Assembly (NCBI RefSeq): GCF_030816235.1
Contig: NZ_JAUSXT010000001.1
Span: 1,674,001 to 1,738,000 of the forward strand
Direction: 5' to 3'
Length of the DNA stretch: 64,000 bases
Source of the DNA: Microbacterium sp. W4I4
GTDB taxonomy: Bacteria > Actinomycetota > Actinomycetes > Actinomycetales > Microbacteriaceae
Position 1 is the stretch's first letter. Each line of letters begins with the position of its first letter. Under the pieces are notes generated by a model, which had not been told where the DNA came from, did not search any database, and saw nothing but the letters and a program-made list of their open reading frames with translations. This document shows positions 16,641 through 25,166 of this stretch, in pieces. Position numbers and translations under genes: made by a program.

Positions 16641-17416
16641 CGCTCCTCCTCCCTCCGAGAACGGCGCGTCTCGTGCTGCACGCCGGTGTCGTGTTCGATG
16701 AGCGCGAGGAAGGCGGCCTCGGCATCCGTTTGCCCGGTGTCGGCGAGCAGCCGCTGCGGCGTCGTGTCCGCGATGATGCGCCCGTCGCGCATGAGCAGAA
16801 GCCGGTCGCAGCGCAGCGCCTCGTCCATCACGTGGCTGGAGACGAGCATGGTCGTGCCGTCATCGGCTATCTCACGGAACAGACCCCACAGCTCGGCGCG
16901 CAGCACCGGATCGAGACCCACGGTGGGTTCGTCGAGAACGATCAGCTCGGGTTCGCCGAGCAGTGCGGCACCGAGGGAGACGCGGTTGAGCTGCCCTCCG
17001 CTGAGAGCATCGACGGACTGGTTCGCGTGCGCGGCGAGGCCGACCTGGGTCAGAACCCGGTCGACATCGGAACGAGGAGCGCCGAGGACGGATGCGAAGT
17101 AGCGCAGGTTCTCCCGAACGGTGAGGCCGGTGTAGACGGCCGACCCCTGCGTGCCGTACGAGACGCGTCGGCGCAGACCCCGGGAGCCGGCGGGCTCTCC
17201 GAGGACCTCGACCGTGCCGCCGTGCGTGCGCTGCACGCCGACGATGGAGCGCATCAGCGTCGTCTTGCCGCAGCCGGAGGGCCCGAGCAGGCCGATGACC
17301 TGACCGCGCGGGATGCGCAGCGACAGGCCGTCGAACACGTCATGACGCCCGCGCCGCACTTGCAGCCCATCGATCACCACCGCATCCGTGCCTGCGGCAT
17401 CCGCGTTATTCATCAT
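16637..17416 (-). CDS. ABC-2 type exporter, ATP-binding subunit
   Basis: A 259-residue ATPase with Walker A GPSGCGKTT, signature LSGGQLNRVS, Walker B LIVLDEPTVGLDP and H-loop SSHVMDE. It begins with tandem ATG codons (MMNNADAAGTD) directly at a predicted leaderless promoter. A longer open frame upstream is non-coding. It partners the DrrB-like membrane subunit next to it; a TetR gene lies upstream on the same strand. Confidence 0.92.
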   Translation of the reverse strand: MMNNADAAGTDAVVIDGLQVRRGRHDVFDGLSLRIPRGQVIGLLGPSGCGKTTLMRSIVGVQRTHGGTVEVLGEPAGSRGLRRRVSYGTQGSAVYTGLTVRENLRYFASVLGAPRSDVDRVLTQVGLAAHANQSVDALSGGQLNRVSLGAALLGEPELIVLDEPTVGLDPVLRAELWGLFREIADDGTTMLVSSHVMDEALRCDRLLLMRDGRIIADTTPQRLLADTGQTDAEAAFLALIEHDTGVQHETRRSRREEER

Positions 17417-17423
17417 GCGTTGA

Positions 17424-17452
17424 ATTATGGTCCCGGTCGGCTCGCGGGTCAA
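17424..17452 (-). promoter_or_regulatory. Sigma-A promoter of the ABC-2 exporter operon
   Basis: On the minus strand, TTGACC (17452-17447), exactly 17 bases, CATAAT (17429-17424), then seven bases to the first ATG at 17416. It is the best consensus promoter in the window and places the transcript start at the start codon, giving leaderless translation. Confidence 0.8.
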
Positions 17453-17609
17453 TCCCCTCGGTTCCGCGAGTCCAGGTCGCAATGGTTGCCGCTTCCCCGC
17501 GGTTTTGGCGGCATCCGATGCGACCTGGAGCGAGGAGCGCGCTGCTGTCGGACGGAGACGGATGCCGAGGCGGGAACGGATGCCGAGTACGGGACACCAG
17601 CCGAGGCCG

Positions 17610-18197
17610 TCAGCCGAACAGGTACCGCTGGATCGTCGGTCCGACCTGCGCCACGAGCTCATCCGGCGTGGCGTCCGCCATCGCGGGCAGCTTCACGACG
17701 TACCGGGTGATCAGCATGCCGGCGATCTGCGAGGCCACCAGCGATGCGCGCAGGGACGCATCCGGCCCGTCCAGCTCCGCAGCGATGCGCGGCAGCAGCT
17801 CCCGCGACAGGAAGCCCGTCATCAGCGGTGCCGTCAGTCTGCTGCTCACCGCCGTGCGCAGCACGATCACGCCGCGCTTGCGCACCTCCGGCCGCTCGAA
17901 CGCCTCGAGCACGAAGCGCACGATGTGCTCCCCCGCCTGATCCCGCGGCCCGCGCAGGATCCGGGGCACCTCCAGGTCTGGTCGCAGCGGAAAGTCGGTG
18001 ACCTCGGCGAAGAGATCGGCCTTGGCGCCGAAGTAGTGGTGCACGAGCGCGGCATCCACCCCCGCCCGCGCAGCGATCGCCCGCACCGTCGCGCCCTCGT
18101 AGCCGTGCTCGCCGAACTCGTGCACCGCAGCGGCCGCGATCCGCGCGCGCGAGTCGGACTCCCCCGGGGGACGCCCCCTGCCGCGCCTGGTCACCAT
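17610..18197 (-). CDS. TetR-family transcriptional repressor
   Basis: A 195-residue regulator. The N-terminus [61 protein letters not shown] is a classic TetR DNA-binding domain with a basic extension. The C-domain ([29 protein letters not shown]) resembles the efflux-repressor subgroup. It lies 194 bases upstream of the DrrA/B-like exporter on the same strand, the obvious target. TAGGCT is six bases before the ATG. Confidence 0.9.
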   Translation of the reverse strand: MVTRRGRGRPPGESDSRARIAAAAVHEFGEHGYEGATVRAIAARAGVDAALVHHYFGAKADLFAEVTDFPLRPDLEVPRILRGPRDQAGEHIVRFVLEAFERPEVRKRGVIVLRTAVSSRLTAPLMTGFLSRELLPRIAAELDGPDASLRASLVASQIAGMLITRYVVKLPAMADATPDELVAQVGPTIQRYLFG

Positions 18198-18235
18198 GAG
18201 GTCAGCCTACGACCCGACTCCACCCCCGAAGCGGC

Positions 18236-19741
18236 TCAGCACTCGATGACATTGACCGCGAGGCCGCCCTCGCTGGTCTCCTTGTACTTCGTCGACATGT
18301 CCAGCCCGGTCTGGCGCATCGTCTCGACGACGGCATCCAGTGAGACGAAGTGCTCGCCGTCGCCGCGCAGGGCGAGGCGGGCGGCGGTGACGGCGGTGGA
18401 TGCCGCGATCGCATTCCGCTCGATGCACGGGATCTGCACGAGCCCGCCGATCGGATCGCAGGTGAGACCGAGGTGGTGCTCCATCGCGATCTCGGCGGCG
18501 TTCTCGATCTGCCGGTTCGTGCCGCCCATCACGGCGGTCAGCCCGCCGGCAGCCATGGCGCACGCGGAGCCGACCTCGGCCTGGCATCCGCCCTCGGCCC
18601 CCGAGATCGACGCGTTGGCCTTGAACAGCGAGCCGAGCGCGGTGGCGGTCAGCAGGAAGCGACGGATGCCGCGGCGACGGTTCGCCTCGGCGGTCTGCTC
18701 GTCATCGAGGGCGTCAACGGCGGGCGTCTGCTCTCCGCCGAACCCCAGCAGAGCACTGCCGACGAGCTCTCCGTGCGGGGTGACGGCATTGCCGACGCCG
18801 AGACCGGAGTCGGCGAGGAAGCGCCACCAGTACATGCCCACGGCGGGCAGGATGCCGGCGGCGCCGTTGGTGGGAGCCGTGACGACCCGGCCGCCCGCGG
18901 CGTTCTCCTCGTTGACGGCGAGCGCGAACGCGCCCAGCCACTCACCGGGCAGCGCCTGATGCCCGTCGGCCTCGGCGGCCTCGAGCTGCGCACGGATGTC
19001 GGAGGCACGGCGCTTGACCTTGAGGATGCCGGGCAGGATGCCGCCGGAGTGCAGTCCCTCGTCCACGCAGGTGCTCATGGCATCCCAGATCGCATCCAGG
19101 CCGGACGCGACCTCGACCTCGCTGCGGACGGCGGTCTCGTTCAGCCGTGCGATCTCGGCGATCGACAGACCGTTCTCGTCGCACAGTTCGAGAAGCTGCG
19201 CGGCGGTGTCGTACGGGTAGGGCTGCTCGGCCACGGTGATCCGGGCCTCCTCGCCGTCTCGGCGGATGAATCCGCCGCCGATCGAGTAGTAGGTCTGCTC
19301 CAGCAGCGGGGCGCCGTCGGTGTCCAGCGCGCGCAGCGTCATCGCGTTGGGGTGCCCGGGGAGGCGCGTGCGCGGGGTGAAGACGATGTCCTCCTTGGCG
19401 AAGTCGATCGGATGCCGGCCTGCCAGGTTCAGCTGCGAGCCCCCGCCATCTGATGCTTCGGGCCAGTTCTGCCAGATCGCCCGCACGTCGTCGGGATCGC
19501 AGGTCTCGGGCAGCAGGCCCTGCAGACCCGCGAGCACGGCGTCCGGGGTGCCGTGTCCGAGGCCGGTGGCCCCCAGCGAGCCGAACAGCTCACAGGTGAC
19601 GCGGCTGACCCGCCCGAGCAGGCCTTCGGCCTGCAACCGCGCGGCGAAATCGACCCCGGCGCGCATCGGGCCGACGGTATGGGAGCTCGAGGGACCCACT
19701 CCGATGGAGAACAGATCGAAGGCCGAGACGTACGCAGTCAC
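18236..19741 (-). CDS. sdaA: L-serine ammonia-lyase (L-serine dehydratase), iron-sulphur type
   Basis: A 501-residue single-chain enzyme that deaminates L-serine to pyruvate and ammonia using a [4Fe-4S] cluster. The beta domain opens with [22 protein letters not shown], and the alpha domain carries [26 protein letters not shown] and [18 protein letters not shown], whose cysteines match the cluster ligands. The length matches fused bacterial SdaA/SdaB. The GTG start is supported by TAGGCT six bases before it, a leaderless pattern shared with several neighbours. Confidence 0.96.
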   Translation of the reverse strand: MTAYVSAFDLFSIGVGPSSSHTVGPMRAGVDFAARLQAEGLLGRVSRVTCELFGSLGATGLGHGTPDAVLAGLQGLLPETCDPDDVRAIWQNWPEASDGGGSQLNLAGRHPIDFAKEDIVFTPRTRLPGHPNAMTLRALDTDGAPLLEQTYYSIGGGFIRRDGEEARITVAEQPYPYDTAAQLLELCDENGLSIAEIARLNETAVRSEVEVASGLDAIWDAMSTCVDEGLHSGGILPGILKVKRRASDIRAQLEAAEADGHQALPGEWLGAFALAVNEENAAGGRVVTAPTNGAAGILPAVGMYWWRFLADSGLGVGNAVTPHGELVGSALLGFGGEQTPAVDALDDEQTAEANRRRGIRRFLLTATALGSLFKANASISGAEGGCQAEVGSACAMAAGGLTAVMGGTNRQIENAAEIAMEHHLGLTCDPIGGLVQIPCIERNAIAASTAVTAARLALRGDGEHFVSLDAVVETMRQTGLDMSTKYKETSEGGLAVNVIEC

Positions 19742-19791
19742 ACCCCCAGCCTACGGCGCTCGGTGACCGCTCGGTCTGTATCTCGGGGCAA

Positions 19792-19822
19792 CTCCCCGCC
19801 ACGGACCGTGCCGGGCGGGGAG
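19792..19822 (-). terminator. Terminator of the flavoprotein gene
   Basis: CTCCCCGCC (19792-19800) pairs with GGCGGGGAG (19814-19822) with a further partial stem inside the loop. It sits directly after the stop of the minus-strand flavoprotein gene and upstream of the serine dehydratase promoter. Confidence 0.75.
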
Positions 19823-19830
19823 CCTGCACC

Positions 19831-21561
19831 CTATTCGACGAGCTTGCCGGTGCTGTCGACCTCACGCATCAGCTCCGCGATCTCCTCGGGGACGGCACCG
19901 ATCGGCTCCCGCGTGACGCCGGCGGTCGGCGACCATACCAGGTTCACCTGCAGTGCACTGTCGGTGTCGGGGAAGTCGCTGCGGTTGTGGCATCCGCGGG
20001 TCTCCCGGCGCTCCCTCGCCGCCTCGAGGGTAGCCCGCGCGGCGATGGCCGAGGCCCGCAGATCGAATGCGTGTGCGAGGTCCTGGAACCCGGCGATGTC
20101 GGGGTGGATGCCGACGTCCTTCATCCGCTCCTCGATCGCGTCCAGCTCGCGGAGCCCCTCGAGAAGGCCCTCCTCGTCGCGGACCACGCCGGCGTGCTCG
20201 GTCATGGTGTTGCGGATCGCCCGCTGCAGGGCGCGCACGTTCTCGTGCCCGTCGGCGGTGAGCAGATCGTCGACCTCGGCGCGCGCCTGAGCCACGGCCT
20301 CCGCCGAGCGGTGCTGCGACTCCAGACCATGTGCGTGCGCCATCGCGGCCTGCGCCACGATGCGCCCGTAGACGAGCAGCTCGATGAGCGAGTTGCCGCC
20401 GAGGCGGTTCGCGCCGTGCAGGCCACTGGCGGCCTCACCCACGGCGTACAGGCCGTCGACGTCGGTGCCGTGGTCGTCGGGACGCACCCACACGCCGCCC
20501 ATCGAGTAGTGCGCGGTCGGCGCGATCTCGATCGGGTCCGTGGTGATGTCGAGCATCTGCAGCTCGAGCAGCGTCTGGTAGACGCGCGGAAGACGGTTCA
20601 TGATCGTCTCGCGCGGCAGATGCGACACGTCCAGCCAGATGCCGCCGTTCTCGGTTCCGCGTCCTTCCTTGATCTCGGTGTACGCGGCGAGCGCGACGCG
20701 GTCGCGGGTGGACAGCTCCATGCGCTCGGGGTCGTACTTCTGCATGAACCGTTCCCCCAGAGCGTTGCGCAGGATGCCGCCCTCGCCGCGCGCTGCTTCG
20801 GAGACGAGGGTGCCGGCCGCGTTCTCGGGCTCGATGATGCCTGACGGGTGGAACTGCACGAGTTCGGGGTCGCGGATGCGGGCACCGGCCTCGACGGCCA
20901 GGCGGAAGGAGTCCCCGGTGTTCTCGTCGCGTCGCGAGGAGGTGCGCCGCCAGATGCGGGTGTGTCCTCCGGCGGCGAGGATCACCGCGTCGGCGTGGAT
21001 GAGATACCGCGTGCCGTCGCTCTGGTCGAAGCCGTAGGCGCCGAAGACGACGTTGTCGCGCACGAGGATGCGCGTGATGTACACGCCGTCGAGGATGGGC
21101 ACCTCGAGCTCCTCGGCGCGGCGCACGAGGGTGCGCTGGACCTCGAGACCGGTGTAGTCGCCGGCGAAGGCGGTGCGGCGGAAGGTGTGCGCGCCGAAGA
21201 AGCGCTGCGAGATGCGGCCGTCGTCCTCCCGCGCGAAGCCCATGCCCCAGCGTTCGAGGTCGCGAATGCCGCGCTCGGCACTCTTGGTGACGATCTCGAC
21301 GGTCTGCGGATCGGCGAGCAGGTAGCTCTCCTTGATGGTGTCGGCGGCGTGCTGCTGCCAGCTGTCCTCGGCATCCATGGTGCCGAGCGCCGCGTTGATG
21401 CCACCGGCGGCGAGCGAGGTGTGCGCATCCTGACGGGGACGCTTGCCCACGGCGAGGACGTCGATGCCGTGCTCGGCCACTTCGATGGCCGCTCGCAGCC
21501 CGGAGCCGCCCGTTCCGATGACCAGGACGGTGGTGGATATCTGTCGTTCACGAGCATTCAT
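19831..21561 (-). CDS. Fumarate reductase/succinate dehydrogenase-type FAD flavoprotein
   Basis: A 576-residue flavoenzyme. The FAD site is VLVIGTGGSGLRAAIEVAE; SLAAGGINAALG, QFHPSGI, TAHYSMGGVWV, GLYAVGEAASGLHGANRLGGNSL and a C-terminal helical domain with ETRGCHNRSDFP follow the SdhA/FrdA/NadB order. HYSMGG favours the succinate/fumarate group over L-aspartate oxidase. No iron-sulphur or membrane-anchor subunit is adjacent, so the electron partner is unknown. A divergent LysR gene is 71 bases away and probably controls it. The start at MNAR has GAAGAG upstream. Confidence 0.88.
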   Translation of the reverse strand: MNARERQISTTVLVIGTGGSGLRAAIEVAEHGIDVLAVGKRPRQDAHTSLAAGGINAALGTMDAEDSWQQHAADTIKESYLLADPQTVEIVTKSAERGIRDLERWGMGFAREDDGRISQRFFGAHTFRRTAFAGDYTGLEVQRTLVRRAEELEVPILDGVYITRILVRDNVVFGAYGFDQSDGTRYLIHADAVILAAGGHTRIWRRTSSRRDENTGDSFRLAVEAGARIRDPELVQFHPSGIIEPENAAGTLVSEAARGEGGILRNALGERFMQKYDPERMELSTRDRVALAAYTEIKEGRGTENGGIWLDVSHLPRETIMNRLPRVYQTLLELQMLDITTDPIEIAPTAHYSMGGVWVRPDDHGTDVDGLYAVGEAASGLHGANRLGGNSLIELLVYGRIVAQAAMAHAHGLESQHRSAEAVAQARAEVDDLLTADGHENVRALQRAIRNTMTEHAGVVRDEEGLLEGLRELDAIEERMKDVGIHPDIAGFQDLAHAFDLRASAIAARATLEAARERRETRGCHNRSDFPDTDSALQVNLVWSPTAGVTREPIGAVPEEIAELMREVDSTGKLVE

Positions 21562-21588
21562 GCTCTTCACGGTAGGCACACCCCGGCT

Positions 21589-21606
21589 ATAACTCCAATG
21601 CATTAT
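21589..21606. promoter_or_regulatory. Probable LysR-type binding site
   Basis: ATAACTCCAATGCATTAT, an A/T-rich interrupted dyad in an otherwise G/C-rich 71-base space between the divergent flavoprotein and LysR genes. It overlaps a TTATAG-like -10 of the flavoprotein promoter. This is where a LysR regulator normally binds. Confidence 0.5.
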
Positions 21607-21632
21607 CCGAGTGGTTTCGATAGCCTGAGCGT

Positions 21633-22598
21633 ATGAATCTGGAACAGCTCCGCGGTTTCGTCGAGGTGGCGCGCCTGGGCCATTTCACCCGCGCCGCCGA
21701 GTCGCTGCACGTGGCGCAGCCGTCGCTGAGCCGGCAGATCTCCACCCTGGAGCGCGAGCTGGGGGCGCACCTGCTTCGCCGCGCCCGCGGACACATCTCG
21801 CTGACGCCCGCCGGAGAGGCGCTGCTCCCCCGCGCGCAGCGCATCCTCGCCGAGGTCGCCGCCATCGGCGACGAGATGGACGAGCTCGCAGGGCTGCGCC
21901 GAGGACGTGTGCGACTGGGCGCACCGCCGACGCTGTGCGTGAGTCTGGTCGCCGAGGCGATCAGCACGTTCCACGACTCGCATCCGGGTGTGGATCTGCA
22001 CCTCACGGAGGGCGGCTCGCGCATGCTCGTCGATCAGCTTGCCGTCGGCGACCTCGACATCGCGCTGATCACGGCATCCGATGCCCGTCCGCCGCACGGC
22101 GTGACGCTCAGCCGCGTCGCCCTGCTCGAGGAGGAGCTCGTGGTGGTCACCTCGGCGACGAACCCGCTGGTGGAGGAGGGCGCCGCGGTCGGGATGGAGC
22201 GCCTCGCCGGCCTGCCGCTGATCGCCCTGGACCGCAGCTACGACCTGCGCGAGACGACGGATGCCGCCTTCCGCGCTGCGGGTCTGGCTCCGAGCCCCGT
22301 GCTCGAGGGCCCCGAGATGGATGCCGTGCTGCGCTTCGTGGAGCGCGGCCTCGGCGTCGCAGTGGTCCCGGCCATGGTGCTGACCGATCGCCCTGCCCTG
22401 CGCTCGGCCCGGCTGTCGAACCCGCTCACGCGCACGGTGAGCCTGGCGCACCGATCGGACGTCTCACCCGGGATCGCGGTGGCCACGATGCGCGATGTGC
22501 TGGTCAGGACCGCCGCGGCCTTCGCCGACCGCGATCCCGCGCTGCACAGTGTGATGGAGACGGAGCCTCGACGTGCGAGGATGGCCGGGCGGGAATGA
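21633..22598 (+). CDS. LysR-family transcriptional regulator
   Basis: A 321-residue LTTR. The N-terminal winged helix is MNLEQLRGFVEVARLGHFTRAAESLHVAQPSLSRQISTLERELGAHLLRR, followed by a linker helix and a type-2 periplasmic-binding-like effector domain (VRLGAPPTLCVSLVAEAI to FVERGLGVAVVPAM). TAGCCT lies six bases before the ATG (leaderless pattern). Divergence from the fumarate reductase-like flavoprotein gene suggests that it activates it in response to a small acid. Confidence 0.92.
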   Translation: MNLEQLRGFVEVARLGHFTRAAESLHVAQPSLSRQISTLERELGAHLLRRARGHISLTPAGEALLPRAQRILAEVAAIGDEMDELAGLRRGRVRLGAPPTLCVSLVAEAISTFHDSHPGVDLHLTEGGSRMLVDQLAVGDLDIALITASDARPPHGVTLSRVALLEEELVVVTSATNPLVEEGAAVGMERLAGLPLIALDRSYDLRETTDAAFRAAGLAPSPVLEGPEMDAVLRFVERGLGVAVVPAMVLTDRPALRSARLSNPLTRTVSLAHRSDVSPGIAVATMRDVLVRTAAAFADRDPALHSVMETEPRRARMAGRE

Positions 22599-22600
22599 GA

Positions 22601-22630
22601 AAACCCCCGCCGCTTCCGCGACGGGGGTTT
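22601..22630 (+). terminator. Terminator of the LysR gene
   Basis: AAACCCCCG (22601-22609) and CGGGGGTTT (22622-22630), a perfect 9-bp stem ending in TTT, starting two bases after the stop codon. It also faces the 3' end of the convergent tRNA-Arg gene. Confidence 0.85.
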
Positions 22631-22639
22631 CATGCACTG

Positions 22640-22712
22640 TGCGCCACAAGGGACTCGAACCCCTAACCTTCTGATCCGTAGTCAGATGCTCTATCCATTG
22701 AGCTAGTGGCGC
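22640..22712 (-). tRNA. tRNA-Arg (anticodon ACG)
   Basis: A complete 73-nt cloverleaf on the minus strand. Acceptor arms GCGCCAC and GTGGCGC with discriminator A; D-arm AGCTCAATGGATAGAGC; anticodon stem CTGA/TCAG with loop CTACGGA, anticodon ACG; T-arm AGGGGTTCGAGTCCCTT. The 3' CCA is not encoded. It reads CGU/CGC codons through inosine at position 34. Confidence 0.96.
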
Positions 22713-22778
22713 ATGGCCCTCAGCGGGCCAAGGAACAGCCTACAACACCGTGATCCGAGATGTGAAATCGCCGGGGCC

Positions 22779-23414
22779 TCAGGAGCTGCCGGCATGCCGC
22801 GCTTCCCGTCGGCTGGTTCGCTCGCTCTTCACCGCAGCCTTCTCGGAGACCTTCTCGGAAGCCTTCTCGCGCTTGCGGCGGGAGCGCTGCTCGGAGGAGA
22901 GCGCCTGCAGGTCGACGAGCTTGAGCGCCTGCATCCGCGCATCCCGCATCCGGTCGTAGTCCGGGTCCTGATCCGGACGCATGCCCTCGACGCGCAGCCG
23001 ACGATCGAGGTTGCCGCGCACATCGGCCCAGGCGGCGGACCGCGCCTCTTCGACGAGCGCGCCGAGCGCTTCGGGATCTTCGGTCATCTTGCGCAGGCGC
23101 TCGGCGACTCCGGTGGACTGCTTGGCGCGCCGACGCAGGTTGCGCACGTCGCGGTCCCGGTAGTCGTGCGTGCCGTGCGGGTCGGAGTGGCGGCCCTTGG
23201 CCCGCTTGCGCAGTGTGGTGAGGTTCTCGGCTGCGTCGTCGGATTCCCGGGCCATGGCCAGCAGCGCTGAGCGGGCGACGTCCATGTAGTGGTCGAGCTC
23301 GAACGTGCCGCCGCCGGCGATCGTGCCGACGAGGATCTGGTTCCGCACGGTCAGCCTGGCCGCCGCTGCGGCGATCGCCACACCTTCGGCGATGGCATCC
23401 CCTGTGCGTCCCAC
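22779..23414 (-). CDS. Conserved-looking hypothetical protein, charged coiled-coil type
   Basis: A 211-residue protein whose family I do not recognise. GTG start with a strong GGGAGG site five bases upstream. The N-terminal 60 residues are Ala-rich helix (AIAEGVAIAAAAARLTVRNQ); an HDYRDRDVRNLRRRAKQS segment and a very basic C-terminus (RSRRKREKASEKVSEKAAVK) follow. No signal peptide or membrane segment is seen. Codon usage is typical of the window, which supports a real gene. The C-terminal charge suggests contact with nucleic acid or the membrane surface, which is only a guess. Confidence 0.7.
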   Translation of the reverse strand: MGRTGDAIAEGVAIAAAAARLTVRNQILVGTIAGGGTFELDHYMDVARSALLAMARESDDAAENLTTLRKRAKGRHSDPHGTHDYRDRDVRNLRRRAKQSTGVAERLRKMTEDPEALGALVEEARSAAWADVRGNLDRRLRVEGMRPDQDPDYDRMRDARMQALKLVDLQALSSEQRSRRKREKASEKVSEKAAVKSERTSRREARHAGSS

Positions 23415-23464
23415 GTAGACCTCCCGAGTCGAGCGTACCGGCAGGCACCGACCCTCAGCGAGGG

Positions 23465-24124
23465 TCAGTCGATTTCATCATGTCGGCCGAACAGTCGCTG
23501 CTCGGCAGCGATCCGCCCCTCCGCGAGGTGCGCGGGGATCAGCCGACGGATGGCGGGGACGTCGCCAGCCTGCATGGCCGTGAGGATCTCACGGTGAGCG
23601 ACAGCCATCCCGGCCAGGTCATCGTGCGGACCGAACAGCCACCGCAGGCGAGTCACCAGCGACCCCGCGAGCTCGGAGAGCATGGCGTTGTGCGCCAGGT
23701 GCACGGCGGTCATGTGGAACCTCGTCGATGCCATGCGCGCCGCCGTGACATCACCCGCCGCCGCCGCGGCATCCTCTTCGCCCACGATCGACTCGAGCAG
23801 CCGCAGACCCGACTCGCCGGCCCGTTGCGTGGCGAGTTCGAACGACAGGGTCTCCATCGCCTCACGCACCTGGGCGAAATCCTGCAGATCCTGCGCCGAG
23901 AAGGTCCGCACCACCGCCCAGGTGCGCGGAGTGGCGATGACGATCCCATCGGATACGAGGTCTCTGATCGCCTCACGCACGGGCAGGCGCGACACCTGCA
24001 ACTCGGCGGCGATGTCCCGTTCGACCAGGCGCGAGCCGGGAAGACGTCTGCCGAACAGGATGTCCTCGCGCAGGATCTCGGCCACGCGCGTCGACTCCAG
24101 CTGGGTCGTCCGCTCCATCACCAT
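23465..24124 (-). CDS. GntR-family (FadR/FCD subgroup) regulator
   Basis: A 219-residue regulator. The N-terminal winged helix is STRVAEILREDILFGRRLPGSRLVERDIAAELQVSRLPVREAIRDLVSDGIV; the FCD ligand domain follows, with the metal-type pattern D..R..FH (ARMASTRFHMTAV) and two histidines further on (AHREILTAMQ, PAHLAEGR). Such proteins usually sense organic acids. Start at MVMERTTQLES; the open frame extends 30 codons further without GntR character. It is divergent from the frameshifted esterase and may regulate it. Confidence 0.9.
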   Translation of the reverse strand: MVMERTTQLESTRVAEILREDILFGRRLPGSRLVERDIAAELQVSRLPVREAIRDLVSDGIVIATPRTWAVVRTFSAQDLQDFAQVREAMETLSFELATQRAGESGLRLLESIVGEEDAAAAAGDVTAARMASTRFHMTAVHLAHNAMLSELAGSLVTRLRWLFGPHDDLAGMAVAHREILTAMQAGDVPAIRRLIPAHLAEGRIAAEQRLFGRHDEID

Positions 24125-24192
24125 GTTGGCAGTCAACCATTCGGCCCGGTCACACACCAGTATTTCGCTGAGACGGATGCCATTCTGGAACC

Positions 24193-25018
24193 ATGACCCT
24201 CCCGCACCCCGCACTCGATGGCATGGTCCGCGTCTACCCCGCAGGCTCCGGGCCCCTGCAGGGTGTCGGCCTGCTCTGGGCGCATGGCGGCGGCTTCATG
24301 CATGGGGATCTGGACATGCCCGAAGCGGATGCCGTCTCGTGCGCCTTCGCCGCGTGCGGCGCCGTCGTCGCCAGCGTCGACTACCGGCGTGTGGTGGACG
24401 GGGCCGACCGCTTCCCTGCCGGCTCCGATGACGTACTGACTTCCTGGCGCTGGCTGATCGCGCAGGCCGCCGAGCTCGGCGCGGACCCGGCCCGGCGTGT
24501 TCGTCGGCGGCGCGAGCGCGGGCGCCAACCTCGCGACCGGCGCGGTGCTGCGGATGCTGGGGCACGAGCCTGCGACGGCATCCGCTCCGCTTCCCGCCGG
24601 TGTCTTCCTCGCCTACCCGACGTTGCTGGCTGTCCAGCCGGCGCCGGATGCCGAGTTGCGTGCGGCGCTGGATGCCGACCCGGCAGCCGACCACTTCCCC
24701 GCATCCGTGGTGTGGGGGATGTACGAGAACTATCTGGGTCGCGACCCCGAGGGTGCGCCGATCTCCGCGATCCCCGGCCTCGCCACCGCTGCCGAGCTGT
24801 CGGGCTTCCCGGCGACGATCATGGTCAACGACGACACCGACGAGCTGCGCGTGTCGGGTGAGGCGTTCGCGGCGACCCTGGCGGATGCCGAGGTGCCGAT
24901 CGACGTGTCCATCGAACCCGGAACCACGCACGGACATCTCAATCGTCCCCTCGACGAGAACGCGCCCGCGTTCGAACGGACCATCCAGCGGGTGGCGGAC
25001 TGGATGGCGGCGCGCTGA
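24193..25018 (+). pseudogene. Alpha/beta-hydrolase (esterase) with a +1 frameshift
   Basis: Two frames together give one HSL-type esterase. Frame one from 24193 supplies LLWAHGGGFMHGDLDMPEAD (oxyanion motif) and VASVDYRR; frame two supplies FVGGASAGANLATGA (nucleophile elbow), the aspartate MVNDDTDELRVSG and the histidine TTHGHLNRP. The switch lies in a G/C-rich run near 24488-24500, where one extra base turns an expected ADPARVFVGG into ADPARRVR. Total length 826 is 3x275+1, as one insertion predicts. Either a genuine pseudogene or a sequencing error; the downstream half shows no decay. Confidence 0.85.
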
Positions 25019-25031
25019 GCGTGCTTCTCCG

Positions 25032-25166
25032 CTAGAGCTCGGCTGGCGGATTCGGCTCGGTCTCGGCGGCCTCGGGATGCCGGGCCAGGTTGATGATGCC
25101 CGCGATGAGACCGCCCCAGACGGTGACCATGGCGATGACCATCATGATGATGGCGACGAGGGTCAT
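25032..25166 (-). CDS. metS: MetS-like small subunit of an NSS amino-acid transporter
   Basis: A 44-residue protein: MTLVAIIMMVIAMVTVWGGL, IAGIINLARHPEAA and an acidic tail. One hydrophobic helix spans residues 3-27. This is the size and pattern of MetS, the small partner needed by the Na+-dependent methionine/alanine importer MetP in corynebacteria. Its start overlaps the MetP stop by 4 bases (ATGA), so the two are translationally coupled. Assignment rests on pattern and position. Confidence 0.85.
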   Translation of the reverse strand: MTLVAIIMMVIAMVTVWGGLIAGIINLARHPEAAETEPNPPAEL

